Source of the DNA: JAXGPF01 sp964463985
GTDB lineage: Bacteria > Verrucomicrobiota > Kiritimatiellia > JAAZAB01
Length of the DNA stretch: 64,000 nucleotides
Reading direction: 5' to 3'
Assembly: GCA_964463985.1 (NCBI GenBank)
Contig: CAYXEK010000009.1
Location: 1-64,000, forward strand
Numbering within the stretch: the stretch's first letter is position 1; the number at the start of each line of letters is the position of its first letter. Positions 49,783 through 58,400 of this stretch are shown here, in pieces. A program made the translations under genes and the position numbers. The notes under the pieces are model-generated. The model saw only the letters and a program-made list of their open reading frames with translations, was not told where the DNA came from and searched no databases.

Positions 49783-50583
49783 TCAAGGTGCCGTGGCGGG
49801 CGCCAGTACCAGTCGGAATCCGACCATTGAATTTTTCTGTTCCGGGCGGGCGTAACTGCGGAAGCCCAACCGCATGATATCTTCTTCGAAATTGTTCCAG
49901 CCGCCGCCGCGCAACACGCGATACCGCCGGGAATCATCCAGCCAGTTGGCGCACCATTCCCAGACATTGCCGCCGACCCCGTAAAGGCCCCAGGCATTGC
50001 GTCCGCTGGATTCCACCGGCGCGCTGACGATAAACCCGTCGTTATGCCCGCGGATGTAATGCGCATCCTCGAAAATCATGTAAAATGCGCCCATGCCTTC
50101 CTCGCCCCGGTAATTCCAATCATTGGGCGGCGGCCAGCGATTGCCCCACGGGTATATCCGGCGCGCTCCGGCCGCGGCATACATGGACCACTCCTGCTCC
50201 GTCGGCAGGCGGAAGGCAAACCCCGGCGGCATTTGCCCTCGGAAATTGCGGTTCAGCCAGCCGGCATAGTTGCCGGCATCTTCCCAGGATACTTCCACCA
50301 CCGGCTGGCTGGCGCCGGCCAGGCTGTTGTTGTAATACGCCGCCGGCCGATGCGCCAGATCGTACCGCCGATACTGGCCGTTGGTTACTTCATAACGCCC
50401 CACCCAGATGCCCGCCGCTCCGACCCAGACCATCTCTAGCTGCTCGTCATCGCCCAGGTGCAACCGCCAAATCTGCCCCGGCGCCGGCAAATGCTCCGGA
50501 CGCGCCGCGGACGCCGCGTGACCGCGCCAGCCGCCGCCCGCCAGCAAGCCAAACGCCAGAATTATCCGCCAGTAAATCCGCAT
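49783..50583 (-). CDS. secreted formylglycine-generating-enzyme-like (SUMF1) domain protein, catalytic Cys not seen
   Basis: ATG 50583 follows AAGGGGCG and opens a signal peptide (IYWRIILAFGLLAGGG). The 266-residue protein has the SUMF1 fold: WVGRYEVTNGQYRRYD, PVVEVSWEDAGNYAGWLN, FRLPTEQEWSMYAAAG, YPWGN, and VGGNVWEWCANWLDD. True formylglycine-generating enzymes end RGGSW with a catalytic Cys a few residues on (CRxxxR); here RGGGWNN is followed by RLGFRSYARPE and no Cys, so it is likely a structural or binding relative, as most bacterial SUMF1 proteins are. No sulfatase gene is seen in the window. Confidence 0.82.
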   Translation of the reverse strand: MRIYWRIILAFGLLAGGGWRGHAASAARPEHLPAPGQIWRLHLGDDEQLEMVWVGAAGIWVGRYEVTNGQYRRYDLAHRPAAYYNNSLAGASQPVVEVSWEDAGNYAGWLNRNFRGQMPPGFAFRLPTEQEWSMYAAAGARRIYPWGNRWPPPNDWNYRGEEGMGAFYMIFEDAHYIRGHNDGFIVSAPVESSGRNAWGLYGVGGNVWEWCANWLDDSRRYRVLRGGGWNNFEEDIMRLGFRSYARPEQKNSMVGFRLVLAPATAP

Positions 50584-50822
50584 GTATCGCCCCTTGTTGC
50601 TATGCCGGCACAGCGCCATCGTCCATTCAGAAAGCGCCCCAGTCATCGCGGAAAGCTTGCCACAACCGGCAGCCGGTGTCAACCGCAGGCTGACCCGCGC
50701 CGAACGTGGCGAATATTATTGACACTTAATTTGCGGTTGTTACTGTGGCCATCACACTGAAATATTCGGCTGCGAGCGCAAGCGCGTTGCCGTTTGCATC
50801 AAATCAACAAAAGGACAAAATC

Positions 50823-52346
50823 ATGCACAAGTCTTCCGGGCAAACCCTGAAAATCGGCTGGGCATCGGCCGACCTCACACCGGATCGGCCGGTAATCATC
50901 TGCGGGCAATTTCACGCCCGGGTGTCCGAGGGAATTCTTGACCCCTTGACGGCCACCGCGCTGGCGCTGGAGTCGGGCAGCGTCAGGGCGGCGCTGGTAA
51001 GTTGCGACTATGCCGTCATCCCCGATTTCTTACGCGATGAAGTCCGCGCCCGGGCGCACGCGGCCTGCCCCGAACTGCCGCCGGCAAGTATCGTGATTAA
51101 TGCCACGCACACCCATTCCTCCGCGGAAATCAGGGTAAAAAACGACCTGCTGCGGACTACCGTGGAAAATGCTCCCACGTATTTCGGGGTCAGCCCGCAG
51201 GAGCTCGGCGTGATGCCGCCCGAGGACTATGTCGCCGGGGTGATTGACAAAATCGCTCAGGCCGTCATCCAGGCCTGGCAGACGCGCGCCCCGGGCGGGA
51301 TCGGGTTCGGCCTGGGCCAGGCCGTGGTCGGACGCAACCGCCGCCTGGCGTATTACACCGGCGAATCCAGGATGTACGGGAAAAGCAATGACCCGGAATT
51401 CAGCCACGTGGAAGGCTGCGAGGATCACGCGGTTAACCTGCTCTGCACTTATGATCCGGATAAAAATCTAACCGGCATGGTGGTCAACCTGGCCTGCCCG
51501 GCCCAGGTTAGCGAGAACATATTTCAAATCAGCGCGGATTTCTGGCACGATACGCGCGTGGAACTGCGCCGGCGCTTCGGCGCCGGCCTTTTCGTGCTGC
51601 CGCAGTGCAGCGCCGCGGGCGATCAGTCGCCCCACGTGCTGATCGGTCAGGCCGCTGAATCGCGCATGCTTTACCTGAAGGGCCTTACCGATAAACTGCC
51701 CGATAAACCGGATAACAACCTGGGCGCGCCGCTGGCATTGCGCCGGGAAATCGCGCTACGCATTGCCGAAACCGTTGCCGCGGTGTTGCCGGCCATCCGG
51801 CGGGACATCCGGTTTGCCCCGGTCTGTGCGTGCCTGACGGAGGTTGTGAATCTGCCCATGACCAAGCTGACACAGGCAGACGCCGATTACGCGCGCGGGC
51901 AGGCTGCGCAACTGCGCGCGCAATTCGACCAGGAACAATCCAATTTGCAAACGCATCCGGAAATCAAGCAAGACCCGCACTGGTATGTAAAAATTACCGG
52001 CGCATTTCGCCGGATGCTCTGGTTCGCGGGAGTGGTTGACCGGTGTGAGCATCAGGCCGACCGGCCGTCCGTGCCGGTGGAAACGCTTGTTTTGCGCCTG
52101 GGCGACGCAGCCATGGCCTTCAATCCGTTCGAATATTACCTCGATTACGGTATGCAGATCAAGGCGCGCAGCCCGGCGACGCAGACTTTTGTCGTGCAAC
52201 TGGCGGGCACCGGCACCTACGTGCCCACACCGCGTTCCGTGGCCGGCAAAGGATACGGCTCGATCCCGGCCAGCAACCCGGTCGGGCCGGAAGGCGGGCG
52301 GCAGCTGGCTGAAAAAACCCTGGCCATGCTCGCCGCAGCCTGGTAA
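50823..52346 (+). CDS. neutral ceramidase-like protein (stand-alone)
   Basis: ATG 50823 follows AAGGA. The 507-residue protein has the N-terminal domain pattern of neutral/alkaline non-lysosomal ceramidases: IGWASADLTPDRPV, SIVINATHTHSSAE (zinc HxH), GMVVNLACPAQVS and VLPQCSAAGDQSP (the GDxxP loop). It has no signal peptide or membrane helix. Many bacterial members of this group act on unknown substrates rather than on ceramide. It is a distant paralogue of the first half of the fusion at 33629-36004. The next gene, on the other strand, is convergent. Confidence 0.8.
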   Translation: MHKSSGQTLKIGWASADLTPDRPVIICGQFHARVSEGILDPLTATALALESGSVRAALVSCDYAVIPDFLRDEVRARAHAACPELPPASIVINATHTHSSAEIRVKNDLLRTTVENAPTYFGVSPQELGVMPPEDYVAGVIDKIAQAVIQAWQTRAPGGIGFGLGQAVVGRNRRLAYYTGESRMYGKSNDPEFSHVEGCEDHAVNLLCTYDPDKNLTGMVVNLACPAQVSENIFQISADFWHDTRVELRRRFGAGLFVLPQCSAAGDQSPHVLIGQAAESRMLYLKGLTDKLPDKPDNNLGAPLALRREIALRIAETVAAVLPAIRRDIRFAPVCACLTEVVNLPMTKLTQADADYARGQAAQLRAQFDQEQSNLQTHPEIKQDPHWYVKITGAFRRMLWFAGVVDRCEHQADRPSVPVETLVLRLGDAAMAFNPFEYYLDYGMQIKARSPATQTFVVQLAGTGTYVPTPRSVAGKGYGSIPASNPVGPEGGRQLAEKTLAMLAAAW

Positions 52347-52384
52347 AGCCGCGCTGCGGCTTGGCTGGTGCTTCCAAATCCGGG

Positions 52385-53242
52385 TTACGGCGCCGGCGCG
52401 CGCAGCCGCTCCAGCATGGTTTTGATATTAGCCAGCGAGTTCAAAAGCGCCGTCCAGTGTTCCAGATCCGGCTCGCCGTCGCTTTCGCAGGATACAAACC
52501 CGTCATAGCCGAAGCTGTGCAGCCGCTCCAGACACCGCGCCAGGGGCAAAGCCCCCGTGCCCACAACACAATTCTCCACATCGCCGCGCGCGCCCGGCCG
52601 GAAGCGCCGGTCCTTGACATGCACGTGCATCACCAGGGGCAGCAGCTTTTCAAGTTCGCCCAGCGGGTCGGCCTTGACCGCCATGTTGCCCGCCAGGAAA
52701 TTGCCCAGATCAATGCAGACGCCCAGCAAAGGCGAACCGACGGCTTCGATGATCATCTGCAGTTCTTCCGCCAACCCTGGCAAATCCCCGTGATTTTCCA
52801 AAACCAGCCGCAACCCGGTCCCTTCCACGACGCGGACGGCCTGTTTCAACCCGGCAACCACATTGGCCAGCCCCTCCTCCCGCAACAGACCCGCCAGCTT
52901 GCCGCGCGAGCCGCCCATGATCCGCAGGTACGGCGCGCCGATGATGCGCGCCTCCGGGATGGCGCGCGCCAGGTTCTCCAGCCCGGCGGCATGTGTCGCC
53001 GCCTGGGTAAAGTCGTTATAAATCATGTAGGCCGGGGCATCCATGCCGGCCTGGCGCATGACTGCCGCCATTTTTTCCAGCCATTGCCGGCGTTCCGGCT
53101 CACTGCTGCCTCCGACGCAGGTCGTTGTCAACTCCAACCCGGCTACGCCCAAGCGCCCGGCCAGCGGCACAAACTCAAAATAATCTATCTTTAAACATTT
53201 CAGCGCCGGCCCCGCGGCGCTGCCTGCAACAGCTAGTTTCAT
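52385..53242 (-). CDS. sugar phosphate isomerase/epimerase-like TIM barrel
   Basis: A 285-residue xylose-isomerase-like TIM barrel. The expected metal ligands are visible: RLVLENHGDLPG (Glu), LGVCIDLGNF (Asp), VMHVHVKDRRF (His-x-Lys-Asp) and VSCESDGE (Glu). The N-terminus (GVAGLELTTT) is typical too. It differs in detail from the one at 20282. Substrate is unknown. It stands alone, convergent with the ceramidase-like gene. Confidence 0.85.
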   Translation of the reverse strand: MKLAVAGSAAGPALKCLKIDYFEFVPLAGRLGVAGLELTTTCVGGSSEPERRQWLEKMAAVMRQAGMDAPAYMIYNDFTQAATHAAGLENLARAIPEARIIGAPYLRIMGGSRGKLAGLLREEGLANVVAGLKQAVRVVEGTGLRLVLENHGDLPGLAEELQMIIEAVGSPLLGVCIDLGNFLAGNMAVKADPLGELEKLLPLVMHVHVKDRRFRPGARGDVENCVVGTGALPLARCLERLHSFGYDGFVSCESDGEPDLEHWTALLNSLANIKTMLERLRAPAP

Positions 53243-53480
53243 ATTCCACCGTTATTTTACCTGCGGACACAATTTGTCATGACGGCGGCAATAATGCGTC
53301 AGCGCCAGTCAAAACTCCACGCTGAAAACATGACAAAACTGGCAAATATTGTGGCAAAACGCAAAGACATATTTCTGGTTAATAGCGCTTAAAATGCATA
53401 TGCGATTCATTCAGGTTCAGGTCACACGCGCTTGACCTCCGCAAATCTTTTGCTAAGCTATTTCCATGAATATGTGGTAG

Positions 53481-53526
53481 ACACAACATATACACAACAT
53501 ATAAACATACAATGATTCAATGATTC
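53481..53526. promoter_or_regulatory. two sets of short tandem direct repeats before the nucleotidyltransferase locus
   Basis: ACACAACATAT occurs twice in tandem (53481-53491, 53492-53502), an 11-bp period close to one helical turn. AATGATTC then occurs twice in tandem (53511-53518, 53519-53526), the second copy covering the ATG of the small gene at 53520. The block is strongly AT-rich compared with its surroundings. Repeats of this kind are often operators bound by an antitoxin. Confidence 0.55.
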
Positions 53527-53711
53527 GCGTGAAACAAACAGACTGCACAACCAAACAAATTCGCCGGCAAGTCGGCCAAGCAATCCAGTTAAGACCGCTC
53601 CAACGTCTGGAGCGGCTCAATGCGGCTTTGCGCGGATTGCGCATCATGGAACAACATGACTCTGGAATTGTCCCGGTTCGAAAAACTGTTGGCGGGCCTG
53701 GTCCGCGCTGA
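53520..53711 (+). CDS. small basic protein, possible partner of the nucleotidyltransferase
   Basis: A 63-residue open frame starting at ATG 53520, just after the tandem repeats. The product is basic and helical (IRRQVGQAIQLRPLQRLERLNAAL) with a poorly conserved tail. It overlaps the nucleotidyltransferase gene by 56 bases. There is no Shine-Dalgarno. The position, size and overlap are those of the small partner of a two-gene toxin-antitoxin locus, but no family is recognised and the frame might be chance. Confidence 0.4.
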   Translation: MIRVKQTDCTTKQIRRQVGQAIQLRPLQRLERLNAALRGLRIMEQHDSGIVPVRKTVGGPGPR

Positions 53712-54123
53712 GGTTAAATTCATCACGGTGGGCGGCTTGGCATGCGCCATGTGCGGCTACATCCGAACTACTGAGGATGTTGACCTTATCGTGGATGACG
53801 CTCCTCCTAATCTCGCGCGTTTGTTGGGATTCCTGCGGAACTGGGGTGAAGGTTATGCCGCGGAACTGACGATTGACGACTTCACGGATGAAGAAGGCGC
53901 GGTGCGGGTGATCGAAGAATTTCCACTGGATATATTCACGCGCATGAGCGGGTGGCGATATAACGACTTGGCGCAATATTGTCAATTACACGATATCGGC
54001 ACGATGAAAATTCCGCATCTGAATCCGGCCGGCTTGATCTTGTTAAAAAAAAACAGCCTCCGCGAGAAAGACCGGGTTGACGTTTTGGCGTTGCGCCGCC
54101 TGGCAGGAGGCCAAGCGCAATAA
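53656..54123 (+). CDS. nucleotidyltransferase-fold protein (AbiEii/DUF6036-like)
   Basis: A 155-residue protein starting at ATG 53656, after GGA. The N-terminal motif FITVGGLACAMCGYIRTTEDVDLIVD (seen in two pieces) fits the minimal nucleotidyltransferase pattern GG...G.RxTxDxDL, where the two Asp bind metal. The C-terminal LKKNSLREKDRVDVLAL resembles the LKL..R.KD..DL ending of AbiEii/DUF6036 proteins. Members of this group are often toxins that modify tRNA or proteins. The small gene upstream may be its antitoxin. Codon use is less GC-rich than neighbours, which suggests transfer. Confidence 0.72.
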   Translation: MTLELSRFEKLLAGLVRAEVKFITVGGLACAMCGYIRTTEDVDLIVDDAPPNLARLLGFLRNWGEGYAAELTIDDFTDEEGAVRVIEEFPLDIFTRMSGWRYNDLAQYCQLHDIGTMKIPHLNPAGLILLKKNSLREKDRVDVLALRRLAGGQAQ

Positions 54124-54426
54124 CTCGTCCCAGGGCGAGCTTTGCCCGCACCCGAAGGTTGGACGCGCGGTGCCGCCAGCGCGACGAGCACCTTGCGCAC
54201 CGTGGCGGTCAAAGAATTGCCGGGGCATGACCGCCCTGCCGGCCGTTCTCCACAAGCAAACCTTGTCGCGGCGTAGTCCGCTGCAAAACATGGCAGCTTG
54301 ACAATTTTACGCATATGTTTGATATTCAAGAGCAGCTTTCATAACGTCAGTTTTTAAAATTAACCCTGGTGTCATGCTGTTGCCCGGCGGCCGTTATTTG
54401 GCAAAAACCCATCTACATTCCCGCCC
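54124..54426. other. 303-base stretch without a gene
   Basis: No coding frame with family character is seen on either strand. It holds a string CTTGTC then GCGTAGTC (54262-54278) similar to the hairpin at 17766-17811, and an AT-rich segment near 54345-54365 ahead of the AraC gene that could hold its promoter. No clear -10/-35 pair was found. Confidence 0.5.
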
Positions 54427-55308
54427 ATGCGTTTACACCCGTCCATGCCGCCGCTGATCCGCCGGATAGATAAAATCAATCCCAACATCCGCCTGGGCCT
54501 GCCGGCATTATCCATTCCGCATCACATTTATATCTTTTCGCGCACGCCCCGCCAACTTCCGCAAATGGCGCGGAATACGCTGGCTTTCCACAGCTTCAAC
54601 CTCGTCTTCAACCTGGCGGGCGGCGGGACTGCCATCATTAACAATGTTCCGCTTAAGTTCAGACCCGGCAACGCCATCCTGGTTTTTCCCGAACAGCCTC
54701 GGCATTACATGCTCGACCGGCCGCACAAATTCCTCTGGCTGTTTGTCGGATTTCAACTTGACGCCTGCGCCGCCCTGCAGCCGCTCGCTTCCACCGTGAT
54801 GCAGGCGCCGCCGGCCTGCCGGGGCGTCCTGGTCAGACTGCTGAAGGACTACATAACGGCGCGCTCCCGGCCGGCGCCGCACCCGGAGCATACCGTGCGG
54901 CTGAGCTTGACCTTGTGGCAGTTATTATCGCAAATTGCCGACTGCCACGCGGCGGTCGCCGGCCGGCGCCTCCCCTCGCCCGCCATGGCCGACGACATCG
55001 CGGTTCGCGTGCAGGCCCTGGCGCTGGAAGAACCGGCGGCATACTGCAACAGCCGCCGGATTGCGCGGGCGCTGAACATATCGCCGCAGACGCTCAACCG
55101 GCATTTCCTGCAAGTGGCCGGCGAAAATCTGAGCGTTTTTCTGCGCAAGCAACGCATCTGCCGGGCGCGGGATTTGCTGAACAGTTCCCAACTCAGCATC
55201 AAGGAAATCGCCGCCGCCTGCGGTTTCAGTTCGCCCAATACCCTGAGCCGGACCTTCAAACAAATGCTGAAAATCCCGCCGCGCCGCTACCGCGCACAGC
55301 GCAAATGA
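54427..55308 (+). CDS. AraC-family transcriptional regulator
   Basis: A 293-residue protein. The C-terminal ~100 residues (about 190-290) are the AraC/XylS DNA-binding domain: RRIARALNISPQTLNRHF for the first helix-turn-helix and IKEIAAACGFSSPNTLSRTFKQ for the second. The N-terminal ~180 residues look like a cupin sensor with the segment FNLVFNLAGGGTAIINN and a RPHKFLWLFVGFQ strand. It lies 105 bases from the end of, and on the strand opposite to, the giant glycosidase-like gene, and may control that cluster; this is inferred from position. Confidence 0.88.
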   Translation: MRLHPSMPPLIRRIDKINPNIRLGLPALSIPHHIYIFSRTPRQLPQMARNTLAFHSFNLVFNLAGGGTAIINNVPLKFRPGNAILVFPEQPRHYMLDRPHKFLWLFVGFQLDACAALQPLASTVMQAPPACRGVLVRLLKDYITARSRPAPHPEHTVRLSLTLWQLLSQIADCHAAVAGRRLPSPAMADDIAVRVQALALEEPAAYCNSRRIARALNISPQTLNRHFLQVAGENLSVFLRKQRICRARDLLNSSQLSIKEIAAACGFSSPNTLSRTFKQMLKIPPRRYRAQRK

Positions 55309-55413
55309 TCCCGGCAACAACTGCCGGATATAGGTTCACTATGCCAAAACCGGCTTTTGTGCGTCTTGTGTTTTGCGGTTGCTATCGCCCAAGGGGATGA
55401 CAGTGAAATTTGC

Positions 55414-58400
55414 TCACTGCTTGATTACTTCGATCCCGCTGATCACCTGGGCGGTTGGCCCGGAGATTCCCTTGAAGTCTATGCGCAGCACCCCGCCGGC
55501 CGCCTGGATGCCGTCAAATTCCTTGACCAACACCTCGTGCATGCCGGCTTCGGCAAAGATATCCAAAGTCATGCGCTGCTGATCCTGCACGCTTACTTCA
55601 AATACGCGCCGGCCTGCGCCCGGCGCATACGTCTCGGCAAAATACAATTTCACGCCATACACACCGTCCGGCACATGGAACCGGTAGCCGTCCATGCCCC
55701 AGCGTTCGTAATTGCACAGGTTGTCCATGCGCGCACGCCGCGACACCTGGCCGCCCAAATGGCCGTATCCGGCATATTCCGCGCCCCACCCGTTGAAGTC
55801 CTGATCCGGCAACCATAGGTTGCCGTCGGCATCCGTGTATAACACTCCCGGCGCGGCGCCGCAATTCACGCGGTAAACCGGCTTTGGACCGCTCAAATAC
55901 ATTTGCGGCAAACGCGTTTTCAGCAAACCATCCTCATTACCATCGCGCAGCAAGGCCGCTTGCATAAAACCGGGATCATCCAAGATCGCTGGATCGTTAA
56001 TCCTTGCCGTTACTTTATTCCATCCTTTAACCAGCACAATATCAACAGAATTATTTGTTTCGGAGATAACGGCAAGCTCCATCTTTTTCCTGTTCGCCCA
56101 AACTGCCCGGGAAGCATGCCGGCCGCCTCCAATGTTTAACCGGCCCCACCGCCGGCCGGGGCTGAGCACTTCCATCGCCGCAAACAGTGGCACACGCCCG
56201 CCCTCCGCGTTGGTATCGCAATATACAACATAATCGCCGCGCGGCGCGACCCGCCACCCGGCGCCGTCCGCTGTCCATGCCGGATATGACACCAGTCCGT
56301 CCGCCCCGGCCGTCCCGGTCTCCGGGGCGAGCGCCACCCATGGATCAAAATCATCCACCCGCGCCAGATCATCGTTTAAAAAACTCCAGAATTTCCAGTG
56401 GGTCAAGTCCGACCAGGCCGCGGCATACTGACCCTGATCCAGCGCGGCCACGGCTCCGGCGGTAATCTTGCGGATGCGATCCTGCACGGCCGGCGGCAGC
56501 AGCCGGCGGGGCAGGGTCTGCGTCCAGACCATTTCCGCCTGTTCAATAATAGCACGCATGTGCCGCAGATGTTTTTCATCCACCGGATCGTTGCCCCAGC
56601 CAGTCAGTTCCACCGCATCCCCCTCCGCCGCGAATGCCCGGATTCCGAATGGCGGCAGATGCAGCTGCATGGAGATTGCGCTGGTTTCAGCGGACAGCCG
56701 GCTGGCCGGCGCCGGTTCGCCGGAACATAATTCCGTGACCTGCCGCGCGCACCGCACGGTCACGTGACCGGCAATCGGCCAATAACCCGGATTAACCGCA
56801 TAAAAATACAATCGTCCATCCTTGCGCAACTCGCGAATTGCGAAATTATCACGGAAACCGGTCCCGCCCCATGGTTTGAATTCATCGGCGGGCAAAGCGC
56901 GGAACACGCGCGCAAACAGCCGCCATGCGTCTTCCTGTCCGACCAATGCGGCGGCATCGGTGAACCCGAACGCGATAAATTCCGAATCCATCCCGATCAT
57001 AGCCTGCGCGTATGGCTCGCGGCAGAAAGCGCCCGCCTGCTGCGCCTGCATGGTATACTGAAACGGCCGCGGCCAGTCTGGACGATCGGGATAGAGTCCG
57101 GCAATCCGCTCCAACTCGATCCATCCATAATTAAGCATAAGCGAGCGTTTGGCGCCGAGGTTGAACGCCGCATAAAATTCCGGCTCGACGTTTCCCTGCC
57201 ACGCCGCCGCGTAATTTTCCGTGTCGAACGCCGGCTGATAACTGGCGGTGGCCGGCAGCCACGGCATCAGCCGCACTGCCGGATAATCGCGGAATGATTG
57301 CTTGTCCCACCCCCCGTCACGATAATATCCGGCGAAGGGGATATCGTCACGCAGACATTCGCGTATATTATCCCAGCCCTGGTAACAACCCGCCACGCAT
57401 TCCAGATTGGCGCGGTGCTTTGCCAGCACCGCCGCCACTCCGGCGAAAAATTCCGCCAGCTTGGCGGCGCGCCAAGCAGTCCATATCGGGCGCATTTCGG
57501 GTTTTGCCAGGAATTTGCAGCGTTCGCGGAAGCGTTCGTCTCCGGATTCGGCGCCGGGCGCTTTGATCCCACTTTCTCTTGCAAATCTTTCCATAGTAAA
57601 GTCATCATAGCCCAACCAGAACGGATCGGGGTTGCCATTGCGCCAGGCCGGAATCCAGCCGCCATTGAAAAATGCCGTCCAATTCACACCGCGGTAAGCC
57701 TGCAAGCCCGCGAACTTCCGCCCCAGTTTCCCGGCCACCCGCTCCATTTCCCCGCGCACCGCCGGATGCAGGAAGTTCCAGCTTTCCCGCGCGCCGGTTC
57801 CGCTGCCGCCGCCGGCTTTGATGCCGGTCTCCGATACCATCACGTACGGATTAATGCCTGTCTCCGCCAGCGCGCGTTCGGCTTTTTTGCGCAAGCCGGT
57901 AGTTTCAATAAATTCCACGCTGGCATAAAAATCAATGCCATTGGCGTCAAACACCCGCGCGGCAACATCGCGCAGATCCGGGCCGAGGCTGGCAATTCCG
58001 CGGAATGGCGTAAAACAGTCGTTGCCATCGGTATACTGGAATGCGCCCATGATGTGCAGATTCTGCCCCGTAAACCGCAGGTATTCGGCGTAAGCCTCGC
58101 AGGTCTCAAGATAAATCAGCAGGCGCTCGCATGCCGCCAGCGCGGGGATGCCGTTGCCGCAGGCGCCCGTTCCGTCTTCAAAGCGCCGGTGGACGCCGAA
58201 TGAAGCTCCGAATCCGCTGCTCAGTACTGTCCGTTCGGAAAGCATCCCCCATTTACGGGAGCCGGCCGGCGGGGCATTTACCCGCAATGCCGGCAGATTT
58301 CCCTGCACCCTGTAGATTCGCAAACGCGCGGCGGCGGCCGGCGCCTTCGTCCCAAGCGTAATGATATTAATTGCATGTCCGCCCGGTTCGGGCCGATACA

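Noticed and set aside
53453..53647. 64-residue minus-strand frame
   Set aside because: It crosses the tandem repeats and the small plus-strand gene and has no ribosome site.
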